A stretch of DNA of 64,000 nt from Chloroflexota bacterium. Lineage in GTDB: Bacteria; Chloroflexota; Dehalococcoidia; Lucifugimonadales; UBA3495. The notes beneath the pieces are model-generated. The model had not been told where the DNA came from. It saw nothing but the letters and a program-made list of their open reading frames with translations, and searched no databases. Location of the stretch: contig JAPPMU010000062.1 in the NCBI GenBank assembly GCA_028873965.1, positions 62,001 to 126,000 on the forward strand, given 5' to 3'. The first letter of the stretch is position 1. Every line of letters starts with the position of its first letter. The position numbers and the translations under genes are program-made. Of this stretch, positions 1 through 8,207 are shown one piece after another.

Positions 1-58
1 AGGACCACCCGCCGTGCCAGGCCCCGTGGATCAGAACGAAGGTTGCCACTACCCGGGC

Positions 59-1147
59 CTACATGACCACCACGGAGCGCAGGACCTCACCACGCTCCAT
101 GCTGGCGAAGGCGGCCTCCACGTCGCCGATGCCAATGCGTTCGCTGACGAAGGCATCCAAGTCGAGCCGGCCCTGGAGATACAGGTCGATGAGCATCGGG
201 AAATCGCGCGTGGGCAGGCAATCGCCGTACCACGAGGACTTCAACGAGCCGCCGCGACCGAACACCTCGATGAGGGGCAGTTCGATTCTCATGGTGGGGT
301 CGGGCACCCCGACGAGAACGACGGTGCCGGCGAGGTCTCGGGCGTAGAAGGCCTGCTCGTAGGTGGCGGGGTTGCCCACGGCCTCGATGACGACGTTGGC
401 GCCGTTGCCGTCGGTGAGCCCCCGGATCGCCTCGACCGGATCCGTGTCGGTTGAGTTGACGGTGTGAGTAGCGCCCAGTTGGCGGGCCCACTCCAGCTTG
501 CACTCGTCGATGTCGACGCCAATGATGGTGTGGGCGCCGGCCAGGCGGGAGCCGGCGATGGCCGCGTTGCCCACCCCGCCGCAACCGATGACGGCTACCG
601 AGTCGCCGCGACCGACGCCGCCGGTGTTCATGGCCGCACCCAGGCCGGCCATGACGCCACAGCCGATGAGTCCGGCGGCCAGCGGGCTTGCGGACGGGTC
701 CACCTTGACGGCCTGCAGCGCGTCAACCAGGGTCAACTCGCAGAACGCGCCGATGCCGAGCGCCGGGGACAAGGGGGAGCCATCGGTGAGGGTCATCTTC
801 TGCTGGGCGTTGCGGCTGGCGAAGCAATACCACGGCCGGCCGCGCAGGCAGGATCGGCAGTTGCCGCAAGGAGCGCGCCAGGCGAGGATCACGAAGTCGC
901 CGGGCGCGACGTTGGTCACGTCCGGGCCGACCCTTTCAACCACTCCGGCCGCCTCGTGCCCCAGCAGGAAGGGAAACTCGTCGTTGATGGCTCCCTCCCG
1001 GTAGTGCAGGTCGGTGTGGCAGACGCCGCAAGCCTGGACGCGCACCAGCGCCTCACCCTCTCCCGGGTCCGGCACCAGGATCGGAACCAGTTCGACCGGA
1101 GCGCCCCTGGACCGCGAGACCACACCCTGAACTTCGTTGACCGGCAT
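59..1147 (-). CDS. Zn-dependent medium-chain alcohol dehydrogenase
   Basis: 362 aa MDR-family dehydrogenase. The N-terminal GroES-like half has catalytic-zinc ligands C40 and H64-E65 and a structural-zinc quartet C94, C97, C100, C108. The Rossmann half has the GCGGVG NAD(P)-binding motif. The order and the NRSC-like loop resemble S-(hydroxymethyl)mycothiol/NDMA-type alcohol dehydrogenases, so an alcohol or aldehyde-adduct oxidation is likely; the substrate is not deducible. The ATG lies 7 nt after a GGAGG. It is divergent from the nucleoside hydrolase gene. The 58 bases to its left hold nothing recognisable. Confidence 0.9.
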   Translation of the reverse strand: MPVNEVQGVVSRSRGAPVELVPILVPDPGEGEALVRVQACGVCHTDLHYREGAINDEFPFLLGHEAAGVVERVGPDVTNVAPGDFVILAWRAPCGNCRSCLRGRPWYCFASRNAQQKMTLTDGSPLSPALGIGAFCELTLVDALQAVKVDPSASPLAAGLIGCGVMAGLGAAMNTGGVGRGDSVAVIGCGGVGNAAIAGSRLAGAHTIIGVDIDECKLEWARQLGATHTVNSTDTDPVEAIRGLTDGNGANVVIEAVGNPATYEQAFYARDLAGTVVLVGVPDPTMRIELPLIEVFGRGGSLKSSWYGDCLPTRDFPMLIDLYLQGRLDLDAFVSERIGIGDVEAAFASMERGEVLRSVVVM

Positions 1148-1213
1148 TGCTCGTCCCTCCGAGTGGGCCGGCTCCCCGCACTGTCCGCAGGGGGCGGCCC
1201 GCCTAGCGGCAGG

Positions 1214-1219
1214 TATAAT
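1214..1219 (+). promoter_or_regulatory. candidate -10 box for nucleoside hydrolase gene
   Basis: TATAAT lies about 95 nt upstream of the nucleoside hydrolase ATG. I see no convincing -35 at the expected distance, so the assignment rests on the perfect -10 only. Confidence 0.35.
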
Positions 1220-1313
1220 GCCTCAACCGAGTGCAGGCGTCAAAGCGGCGCGGCGAGTAGAAGGGCTGGATTCCAACCCAACTGATGACGCCGGCGAGCC
1301 CCGGAGGAAAACG

Positions 1314-2282
1314 ATGCCGAAACGGGTGATCATTGACACCGACCCGGGTGTTGACGACTGCGCGGCCATCCTGCTGGCGCTGGCGAGCCCGGAGTTGCAG
1401 GTTGACGCACTGACCATCAGTTACGGAAACGGGTCGATGGCACGGTGCGCGGAGAATGCCCGCAGGATACTGGCGGCGGCGGGACGCGGCGACATCCCGA
1501 TTTACCCGGGAGCCGAGGGACCTCTGATCCGGCCACCGACTGCGGGCTGGGCGTCGCACATCCACGGCGGCGACGCGCTGGGCGAGGTTACCGACAGCGC
1601 CCCACCGCCGCCGGCTGACAACGGCCCGGCGCGAAGGGCGGCGGTGGAGATTGCCACCAGAGCGCTGGAGGCGCCGGGGGAGATAACAATCCTGGCGTTG
1701 GGACGCATGACCAACGTGGCGCTGGCCCTGAGGTTGGCGCCGGAAATCGCCGGCTCGCTGGCCGGCGTGGTGGTCATGGGCGGCGCAGTGAGGGTTCCCG
1801 GCAACGTGTCGCCGGTGGCGACGGCAAACATCTACGAAGACCCGGAAGCAGCGGAGATCCTGTACGACTCCGGCGTGCCGATCACCCAGGTGGGACTGGA
1901 CGTGTGCGACCGGTGCGGTTTTGCGGACGAACAGTTCGAGCGACTACGCGCCAGTTCCGCGCCGGCGTTGCGGCTGCTGGTGTCGGCCTCGGCGTACACG
2001 CAGGCAGCGTACCGCCGGCTGGGTCGGCTGGCGGACGGGGAAGCAGTGCGCTACAACGACGTGCCGGCCGTTGCTGCGGCGGTTGATCCTGCCCTGATGG
2101 TCATGCAGCAGCTGCCTGTGGCCGTGGACGCGGGCAGCGACCTGACTCGAGGGCAGACGGTGGTGGACTGGTACGGGCTGACTGGCCGGGAGGCCAACGC
2201 CGGCGTGTGCCTGGAGGTAGACGCCGAGCGCCTCACGGATATGGTCGTGCGGCGACTGGTCGACCACCCCTGGCCGGCATAG
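1314..2282 (+). CDS. inosine/uridine-preferring nucleoside hydrolase
   Basis: 322 aa. The hallmark DTDPGVDD calcium-binding motif sits at residues 8-15, followed by the IUNH-type core with the VVMGGA strand and the Asn/Glu ribose-contact region (NIYEDPEA). The family hydrolyses the N-glycosidic bond of ribonucleosides for base/ribose salvage. An upstream in-frame start exists, but the ATG at 1314 follows GGAGG (1303-1307) at good spacing and begins exactly at the conserved fold. Exact base preference cannot be told. Confidence 0.92.
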   Translation: MPKRVIIDTDPGVDDCAAILLALASPELQVDALTISYGNGSMARCAENARRILAAAGRGDIPIYPGAEGPLIRPPTAGWASHIHGGDALGEVTDSAPPPPADNGPARRAAVEIATRALEAPGEITILALGRMTNVALALRLAPEIAGSLAGVVVMGGAVRVPGNVSPVATANIYEDPEAAEILYDSGVPITQVGLDVCDRCGFADEQFERLRASSAPALRLLVSASAYTQAAYRRLGRLADGEAVRYNDVPAVAAAVDPALMVMQQLPVAVDAGSDLTRGQTVVDWYGLTGREANAGVCLEVDAERLTDMVVRRLVDHPWPA

Positions 2283-2312
2283 CAGCCAAGCAGCGAACGA
2301 TTGGCAACGAGA

Positions 2313-2337
2313 AGGGGCGGCCTTGGTGGCCGCCCCT
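2313..2337. terminator. hairpin between convergent genes
   Basis: A perfect 10-bp stem (AGGGGCGGCC / GGCCGCCCCT, 5-nt loop) lies between the nucleoside hydrolase and peroxiredoxin stops. The T-tracts are weak on both sides, so it may be a bidirectional terminator or a REP-like palindrome. Confidence 0.5.
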
Positions 2338-2361
2338 GGGTTTCGTGAGAGTGGCTGCGGA

Positions 2362-2835
2362 TCAGCCCAACGCGGCGACGGCGGCCTTGACCTCGTCATA
2401 GTTGGGCTCGTTGACCGGCGCATCGGCGACCCAGTGGTAGCGGACGATGCCCTCGCCGTCGACGATGGTGACGGCGCGCTTGGCGGCCACGTAGCCTTCC
2501 ATGCCGGCAAGACCGGGCAGGGCGACGTCGTAAGCGTTTACTACCTCACGGTTGTAGTCGCTCAGGAACGTATAGTTGACGTCGTTGGCGGCTTTCCAGG
2601 CGGCCTGGGCAAAGGGAGGATCGACGGTGATACCGATAACCTCGGCGTTCATGTTTTGGAACTCGCCGATGCTGTCGCGCAACGTGCACATCTCGGTGGT
2701 GCAGACGCCGGTGAACGCGCCGGGGAAGAAGGCGAGCACAACGTTCTTGCCGCGATAGTCGCTGAGGCTGTGGCGCGTGGCGGGGTTTTCGTGCAGGGTG
2801 AAATCGGGTGCGGGCTGACCGACGGTGATGGCCAT
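2362..2835 (-). CDS. peroxiredoxin (AhpE/BCP-type)
   Basis: 157 aa thioredoxin-fold thiol peroxidase. The motif PGAFTGVCTTEMC contains the peroxidatic Cys and a second Cys five residues later. The family reduces hydroperoxides through a Cys sulfenate intermediate in the cytosol. ATG at 2835 is preferred because AGGAGG ends 7 nt upstream; a TTG immediately upstream (2838) would add one residue. Convergent with the nucleoside hydrolase and divergent from the gamma-glutamyltransferase gene. Confidence 0.93.
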   Translation of the reverse strand: MAITVGQPAPDFTLHENPATRHSLSDYRGKNVVLAFFPGAFTGVCTTEMCTLRDSIGEFQNMNAEVIGITVDPPFAQAAWKAANDVNYTFLSDYNREVVNAYDVALPGLAGMEGYVAAKRAVTIVDGEGIVRYHWVADAPVNEPNYDEVKAAVAALG

Positions 2836-3001
2836 CAAGGAACCTCCTGGCTGGTGACAATTAATGGGCTGGCCGGGGTGTCGAAGGACGCCGGAACACG
2901 GGTCCGGGAAAACAACGGAAGCATCTTATCATAACGGCCTGTGCGCCCCGGCAGCCGGGGCCGTGCTAAACTGGCGGGCACCTCAAACCGGAGCCATTGC
3001 C

Positions 3002-4603
3002 ATGTTCTTCAACTCGCGCCGTTCCACAATCCACGCCACCCACGGGATGGTCGCCACCAGCCAACCCCTAGCGGCGATGGCCGGCCTCCGGGTCCTCATG
3101 GACGGTGGCAACGCCGTCGATGCGGCCGTGGCGACGGCGGCCACGCTGAACGTGGTCGAGCCGATGTCAACCGGAGTCGGCGGCGACGTGTTCGCGCTCA
3201 TTTGGAAGGCGGCGGACAGGAAGGTGGCGGCGCTGAACGGCAGCGGCCGGGCTCCCATGGCCGCGTCCATTGACGACCTGCACGCCAAAGGGCACAGCCG
3301 GATGCCGGCCTTCGGCCCGCTGTCGATTTCGGTGCCAGGGACGGTTCACGGCTGGGAGGTGCTGCTGGAGAGCGAGGGAACGTTGAGCCTCGGCGAGGCA
3401 CTGGCGCCGGCCATCGATTACGCGGAAAACGGGTTTCCCGTGAGCGACATCATCGGGTTCCAGTGGCGGCAACAGGAGGACAAGCTGGCGGTGCTGCCCT
3501 CGGGTCAGGAGATGCTGGTGAACGGACGCGCCCCGCGAGAAGGAGAGGTGATGCGTCTGCCAACGCTGGCGCGGACGCTGCGCGCGGTGGCCGAGGGCGG
3601 AAGCGAGGCCTTTTACACCGGGCCCATCGCGTCCGTCATGGCGCAATTCGTCCAGGAGCAGGGCGGCTGGCTGGCGGAGAGTGACCTGGAGTCGCACCAC
3701 TCGGACTGGGACGAGCCCATCAAGACGGACTACCGTGGGATCACCTGCTGGGAATGTCCACCCAACGGCCAGGGCATCATCGCGCTGGAGGCGCTGAACA
3801 TTGTCGAGGGGTTCGACATCGCCGGCATGGGGCCACAGAGCGCGGAACGATACCACCACCTGGTAGAGGCGACCCGGCTGGGCTTCGCGGACGCGTTCGA
3901 ATACCTGGCCGACCCGCGCTGCGCTGAAGTGCCCACAGAAATGTGGACATCCAAGGAATACGCAAAGGGCCGGCGGGGCCTGATCAACCCGGATCGCGCC
4001 CTGGACTCGGCACCCTACGGGAAGATGGTGCCGGGGAGCGATACGGTGTACATCAGCGTGGTCGATGGCGCGGGAAACGCCTGCTCGCTGATCAACAGCG
4101 TTTTCGCCAATTTCGGGTCTGGCCTGGTGGTGCCCGGAACGGGGATCGTCATGCACAACCGGGCTTCGCTTTTCAACGTGCGGCCGGGCCATCCCAACTC
4201 GCTGGAAGGCGGGAAGCGGCCGTTCCACACCATCATTCCGGCGATGGCGACGCGAGATGACGAACTCTGGTTGAGCTACGGCGTCATGGGCGGGTTCATG
4301 CAGCCGCAGGGGCACTTGCAAGTGATTTCCAACATGGTGGATTTCGGCATGGACGCCCAGGGAGCCCTGGACGCCTTGCGGTTCCAGGTGGCCGGCGACT
4401 CCGTGTGGCTGGAAGGCGACGTGGACGAAGCGGTGGTCATGGGGCTGCACGAGCGCGGCCACCGGGTCAACGTGATGCACGGCCCCCAACGAGGCGGAGC
4501 CGGCGGCATGGGCGGAGGTCAGGTGATCAGCCGGGACCCCGATTCCGGCGTGCTGAGCGGCGGCAGCGAACCCCGAAAGGACGGAGCGGCCGTCGGCTGG
4601 TAG
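3002..4603 (+). CDS. gamma-glutamyltransferase family protein
   Basis: 533 aa, the usual GGT proenzyme length. An N-terminal ATSQPLAA...GGNAVDAAVA segment matches the large subunit. The autoprocessing site has Thr348 in TVYISVVDGAGNACS, matching the Ntn-hydrolase nucleophile Thr of GGT although the second Thr and His of the E. coli TTH triplet are Val and Tyr. No signal peptide is obvious, so it may be cytoplasmic, like many divergent GGT/acylase-type members. The start was placed at 3002 where the conserved region begins. Substrate (glutathione or another gamma-glutamyl or acyl amide) is not certain. Confidence 0.9.
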   Translation: MFFNSRRSTIHATHGMVATSQPLAAMAGLRVLMDGGNAVDAAVATAATLNVVEPMSTGVGGDVFALIWKAADRKVAALNGSGRAPMAASIDDLHAKGHSRMPAFGPLSISVPGTVHGWEVLLESEGTLSLGEALAPAIDYAENGFPVSDIIGFQWRQQEDKLAVLPSGQEMLVNGRAPREGEVMRLPTLARTLRAVAEGGSEAFYTGPIASVMAQFVQEQGGWLAESDLESHHSDWDEPIKTDYRGITCWECPPNGQGIIALEALNIVEGFDIAGMGPQSAERYHHLVEATRLGFADAFEYLADPRCAEVPTEMWTSKEYAKGRRGLINPDRALDSAPYGKMVPGSDTVYISVVDGAGNACSLINSVFANFGSGLVVPGTGIVMHNRASLFNVRPGHPNSLEGGKRPFHTIIPAMATRDDELWLSYGVMGGFMQPQGHLQVISNMVDFGMDAQGALDALRFQVAGDSVWLEGDVDEAVVMGLHERGHRVNVMHGPQRGGAGGMGGGQVISRDPDSGVLSGGSEPRKDGAAVGW

Positions 4604-4987
4604 TTACCGCGAGAGCCAGCGGCGGAACCGCGGCCAAAGCCCCCGGGGCTCGGGTTCGATGGAGCGGCCCCGCCAATACTGTTGACTGGGCTGACCCATA
4701 CGGCGGACGAACATCCAGGCCACAGCCACCGCCATCACAACCAGGCCGGCCAGCGACAACCACATCAGCTTGGCCAGGAACAGTCCAATGAGGGCCAGGA
4801 TCCCGCCGGCGATGGCGAGCTTCGTCGGAGAAATGAAAACCTTGCGTTGGCGCGGCCGCGGCGCGAACGGTGACGGCTGGTCATCCAGGGGCGGCGGCGC
4901 ATCGGCCGGCGCGGGAGTGGGTTCCGGGGCGTCGGTTTCCAGTTCGTTGAGCAACTGCTCGATTTCCTGTTCGTAACGGTCTTTCAT
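4604..4987 (-). CDS. small two-helix membrane protein, unknown function
   Basis: 127 aa. It has an acidic, Pro/Ala-rich N-terminal half (residues 1-50), then two hydrophobic helices (about 54-73 and 76-94), then a basic C-terminus rich in Arg/Trp, suggesting cytoplasmic tails. I do not recognise a family. The stop codon abuts the convergent gamma-glutamyltransferase stop directly. It is divergent from the dehalogenase gene. Confidence 0.65.
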   Translation of the reverse strand: MKDRYEQEIEQLLNELETDAPEPTPAPADAPPPLDDQPSPFAPRPRQRKVFISPTKLAIAGGILALIGLFLAKLMWLSLAGLVVMAVAVAWMFVRRMGQPSQQYWRGRSIEPEPRGLWPRFRRWLSR

Positions 4988-5192
4988 CTTCGCACCTACC
5001 CCTGACTGCGTCGGAACCGGGCATCTGGTTCGGATTATAGCGTTTACCGGGCGCGGGCGTAAGCAAGCGAGCGTCTCGTCGCCTGTCTGCCTGGCACCGC
5101 CAGCGGCGCACGCCGGGAGCGCGTCCGGTGGGATATGCTAGGATATCGGCGGCTACGGCAGGGCGGAACTGCCAGCAAAGGAGACACACATC

Positions 5193-5918
5193 ATGGCGAA
5201 TACCCCGTTGGGGCTGGACATCAGAGCCTGCATTTTTGACGTTTTCGGCACGGTGGTCGACTGGCGATCCAGCATCACCGAGCAGTGCGCGAACATGGGC
5301 CGGATCAAGGGGATCGATCGGGACTGGGGCGCGTTCGCGGATACGTGGCGCAGCAAGTACGGCCCTTACATGAGCAAGGTGCGCACGGGCGAACTGCCCT
5401 GGACCAACCTCGACGCACTGCACCGGATGTCCCTGGACGAGGTGCTGGAGGAATTCGAGATCAGCGGGCTGAACGACGACGAGAAGATGGAGGTGACCTA
5501 TTTCTGGCACAACCTCCGCCCCTGGTCCGACAGCGTGCCCGGACTTTACCGGCTCAAGAACAGGTTTGTCATCGCGCCCATGTCCAACGGCAACATCGCG
5601 CTGATGACCAACATGGCCAAGAACGGCGGGATGCCCTGGGACTGCATCCTGGGCGCCGAGGTGGCGCAGCATTACAAGCCGGACCCGGAAAGCTACGGAA
5701 CGGCGGTCAAGCTGCTGGGTCTGAAACCCGAGCAGGTGATGATGGTGGCGGCGCACCAGGGCGATCTCCTGGCGTCGGCCAAGGTGGGCCTGCGCACCGG
5801 TTTCGTCCCGCGTCCGCGGGAGCACGGACCGGACCGCACGCCGGACCCGACTCCTGACCCGTCGTTCAACGTGGTGGCAGACAGTTTCGTGGACCTGGCG
5901 GCCAAGCTGGGCGCGTGA
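5193..5918 (+). CDS. (S)-2-haloacid dehalogenase-like HAD hydrolase
   Basis: 241 aa, HAD superfamily type II. Motif I FDVFGTVVDW places the nucleophile at D16. Motif II is the SNGN tetrad, and the HYKPDPE lysine/acidic region follows, a pattern typical of L-2-haloacid dehalogenases. Such enzymes hydrolyse short 2-haloalkanoates to 2-hydroxy acids. Strong RBS AAGGAG before the ATG. Substrate assignment is by family only; phosphatase activity cannot be excluded. Confidence 0.85.
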   Translation: MANTPLGLDIRACIFDVFGTVVDWRSSITEQCANMGRIKGIDRDWGAFADTWRSKYGPYMSKVRTGELPWTNLDALHRMSLDEVLEEFEISGLNDDEKMEVTYFWHNLRPWSDSVPGLYRLKNRFVIAPMSNGNIALMTNMAKNGGMPWDCILGAEVAQHYKPDPESYGTAVKLLGLKPEQVMMVAAHQGDLLASAKVGLRTGFVPRPREHGPDRTPDPTPDPSFNVVADSFVDLAAKLGA

Positions 5919-5942
5919 GGCTCAGGCGCACTCACTCTCGCA

Positions 5943-6052
5943 AATCGTCAGAATCAGGATTGACCGGATTTCAGGATTTACGGGATTGGGTGCGCTTTTC
6001 AGGTGACGATTCCAATCCCGATAATCCTCAAATCTTGAACATCCCGATGCTG
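5943..6052. repeat. dispersed CAGGAT-type palindromic repeat
   Basis: Gene-free stretch with an inverted pair CGGGATTGG (5981-5989) / CCAATCCCG (6012-6020) flanked by CAGGAT/ATCCT words. Similar CAGGAT...GGGAT words recur at about 20422-20452 and 45492-45533, pointing to a dispersed non-coding repeat family. Confidence 0.55.
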
Positions 6053-6093
6053 ACGCTCCCCGGCCGGAAACCGGGTACGCGAGAGGGTGCGCT

Positions 6094-6930
6094 ATGACCA
6101 CGCCCACGTCCGACGCCATCGCCGAAGCCGCCCCGGCCCCGGGCCGGTTCCGGTTGCCCGACATTCCAGAGCGAGACCCCGACGAAGTGTCCCAGTTCGA
6201 CAGCCTGTTCAAGCACGGCAAGTCCCGCGATCTGGCCATCCACCTGGGCGACCCCGAAACCACCCTGGTGGAAGCCGACCGCTGGATTGTGCCCGACGCC
6301 AGTTTCGACAAGCGCCGGGCCCGGTACCCCGACCTGCTGGTGGCCTTTGACGTATCGCCGGCCGAATACGAGGCCAGCAACGGGTACATCGTGTCGGAGC
6401 AGGGCAAGGCGCCGGACTTTGTGCTGGAAGTGGCGTCACCGAGCACGGCGCACCGGGATCTGAATGAGAAGCGGGACTTCTACGCCAGCATCGGCGTGCG
6501 GGAGTACTGGCGGTTTGACCGGACCGGGGAGCATTACGGGACGCGGCTGTACGGTGAGCGGCTGGAGGGCGGAGTGTACGGTCCCATACCCCGAGACGAG
6601 TTGCCCGGCGGCGACTTGCAGAGCTACAGCCCGGCGCTGGGGCTGAACCTGCGGACTGAGGGTGAAGAGTTGCGGTTTTGCGACCCGGCCACCGGCCAGC
6701 CCGTAGCCTCGTTCGAGTCGGAGCGGGCCCGGGCTGACGCCGCAGAGGCGGAGCGCAACGCCGAGCGGGCTCAGGTCAACGCGGAACGGGCCCGGGCCAA
6801 CGCCGCAGAGGCGGAGCGCGACGCCGAGCGGATGCGAGCCGATATGGAGCGGGCCCGGGCCGACACCGCCGAAACCCGCCTTCATGAGCTGGAAGAACAA
6901 CTGCGCCGTCAACAACAATCCAGCCCGTAG
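6094..6930 (+). CDS. Uma2 family PD-(D/E)XK nuclease-like protein with coiled-coil tail
   Basis: 278 aa. The first about 200 residues match the Uma2 (DUF820) restriction-endonuclease fold: VSEQGKAPDFVLEVASPST carries the PD...E-x core, with REYWRFD downstream. The C-terminal about 70 residues are repeats built on ERARADAAEAERNAER words, predicted to form a long charged helix/coiled coil. Uma2 proteins are abundant in Cyanobacteria and Chloroflexota and their role is unknown. A second, shorter Uma2 protein is encoded at 56944. RBS GAGAGGG. Confidence 0.85.
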   Translation: MTTPTSDAIAEAAPAPGRFRLPDIPERDPDEVSQFDSLFKHGKSRDLAIHLGDPETTLVEADRWIVPDASFDKRRARYPDLLVAFDVSPAEYEASNGYIVSEQGKAPDFVLEVASPSTAHRDLNEKRDFYASIGVREYWRFDRTGEHYGTRLYGERLEGGVYGPIPRDELPGGDLQSYSPALGLNLRTEGEELRFCDPATGQPVASFESERARADAAEAERNAERAQVNAERARANAAEAERDAERMRADMERARADTAETRLHELEEQLRRQQQSSP

Positions 6931-6966
6931 CAGAAGGCTGACCGAATAAAGACTCCGCCTTCGCCC

Positions 6967-8001
6967 CTAATCAGTTAACGGTTCCAGGCCGCAAGCCTCG
7001 GCGACCAACTCGTAGGAGCGAACGCGGTCGGCGTAGTGGTAGCAGATGGTGACGACGCTGAGGTCGGGGGTCTGGTAGTCCTCGGCGACCTGTTCCAGCC
7101 CGGCCTTGACCTGCTCGGGATCGCCATCGACACAATTGCGACTGTACTGCTGGATGAACTGCCACTCGTTGGCAAGGTATTTGTAGCTGGCGGCCACGTC
7201 GGGGTGCGGAACACCCTTGGCACGGCCGGTGACCGAGCGGAGGCGGCCCAAGTTCCGGCTGGCTGCGACGCGGCGAGCCTCTTCCTCCGTGTCGGCGCAC
7301 AGCACCTGGACGCCGACGTTGACCAGGGGTTCCGACAGGTATTCCGACGCCTCAAAATTCTGCCGGTAGGACTCGACGATCTGCGGGCCGTCGGTGGCGC
7401 CCATGCCGAAGAAATGGGCGTAGGCGAAGGGCAGGCCCATCTTGGCGGCCATAAACGCCGATTCGTACCGGGAACCGAGGAGCCAGACCTGGGGAACGGT
7501 CTCCGATTCCTCCGGCGCCGCCAGCACCTCGTTGAAGGGATGATCCTCGGGTTGGGTGTCGTTCAGGTAGTTGATGACGTCGCGGACCTGCTGGGGGAAG
7601 TGGCGGACGTCCTTGGGCATGCTGGGGTAGGCCAGGGCGGCGGCGGTGATCTGGTCACTTCCCGGAGCGCGGCCGATGCCCAGGTCTATGCGGTCGGGAT
7701 AGAGGGAATCGAGGATGCGAAAAGTCTCGGCCACCTTGAGCGCGCTGTAGTGGGGCAGCATCACGCCGCCGGAGCCAACGCGGATGCTCTTGGTGTGGGC
7801 GGCGATCTGGCCTACCATCACCTCGGGAGCGGTGCCGGCGAAATTGGGCAGATTGTGGTGCTCCGCGACCCAGTAACGCTGGTAACCCATCTGCTCGGAG
7901 GCGACGGCAAGCTGTATCGTTTCCCGGAGCGCGACGCCGGCGTTGCTGCCCTCGCGCATGGGCGACTGGTCAACCACGCTCAGTTGCAGTTGTTGGCTCA
8001 A
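6967..8001 (-). CDS. LLM class flavin-dependent oxidoreductase (luciferase-like, group 1)
   Basis: 344 aa bacterial-luciferase-like TIM barrel. The pattern LSVVDQSPMREG, RYWVAEHHN and GSGGVMLPHYSALKVAE is typical of the group-1 luciferase-family oxidoreductases (FMN/F420-type monooxygenases of unknown substrate). Starts at TTG preceded by a purine-rich AGGGGGA. Stands alone, divergent from the pst operon. One of three LLM proteins in the window. Confidence 0.88.
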   Translation of the reverse strand: MSQQLQLSVVDQSPMREGSNAGVALRETIQLAVASEQMGYQRYWVAEHHNLPNFAGTAPEVMVGQIAAHTKSIRVGSGGVMLPHYSALKVAETFRILDSLYPDRIDLGIGRAPGSDQITAAALAYPSMPKDVRHFPQQVRDVINYLNDTQPEDHPFNEVLAAPEESETVPQVWLLGSRYESAFMAAKMGLPFAYAHFFGMGATDGPQIVESYRQNFEASEYLSEPLVNVGVQVLCADTEEEARRVAASRNLGRLRSVTGRAKGVPHPDVAASYKYLANEWQFIQQYSRNCVDGDPEQVKAGLEQVAEDYQTPDLSVVTICYHYADRVRSYELVAEACGLEPLTD

Positions 8002-8085
8002 GTGGTCCCCCTGGCTGTGAGTGTTTTGCGTAGCGGCTACGCGCGGTATCCGGCGCCGGCATGGTTTGTATCACGACAAATCGGG

Positions 8086-8114
8086 TTGTCGGCAAAAGCC
8101 GGCTGGAATATTAT
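8086..8114 (+). promoter_or_regulatory. putative sigma70 promoter of the pst operon
   Basis: TTGTCG (8086-8091), 17-nt spacer, TATTAT (8109-8114), with an overlapping perfect TATAAT at 8112-8117 (20-nt spacing). It lies about 95 nt before the pstC start. Confidence 0.5.
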
Positions 8115-8207
8115 AATAGCGTCCGACGGAGAAAGTAGCGGGCAAATACTCGAGGCGAACCGCGCTCCCATAGGACGCGATCAAGCCGTCCAAACAGGTG
8201 AACCGCT

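Noticed and set aside
3167-4489. Long open reading frame antisense to gamma-glutamyltransferase, and similar ones such as 49404-51776 opposite oligopeptidase B
   Set aside because: They mirror real genes in high-GC DNA, have no family motifs and no RBS; the sense-strand proteins are clearly conserved families.
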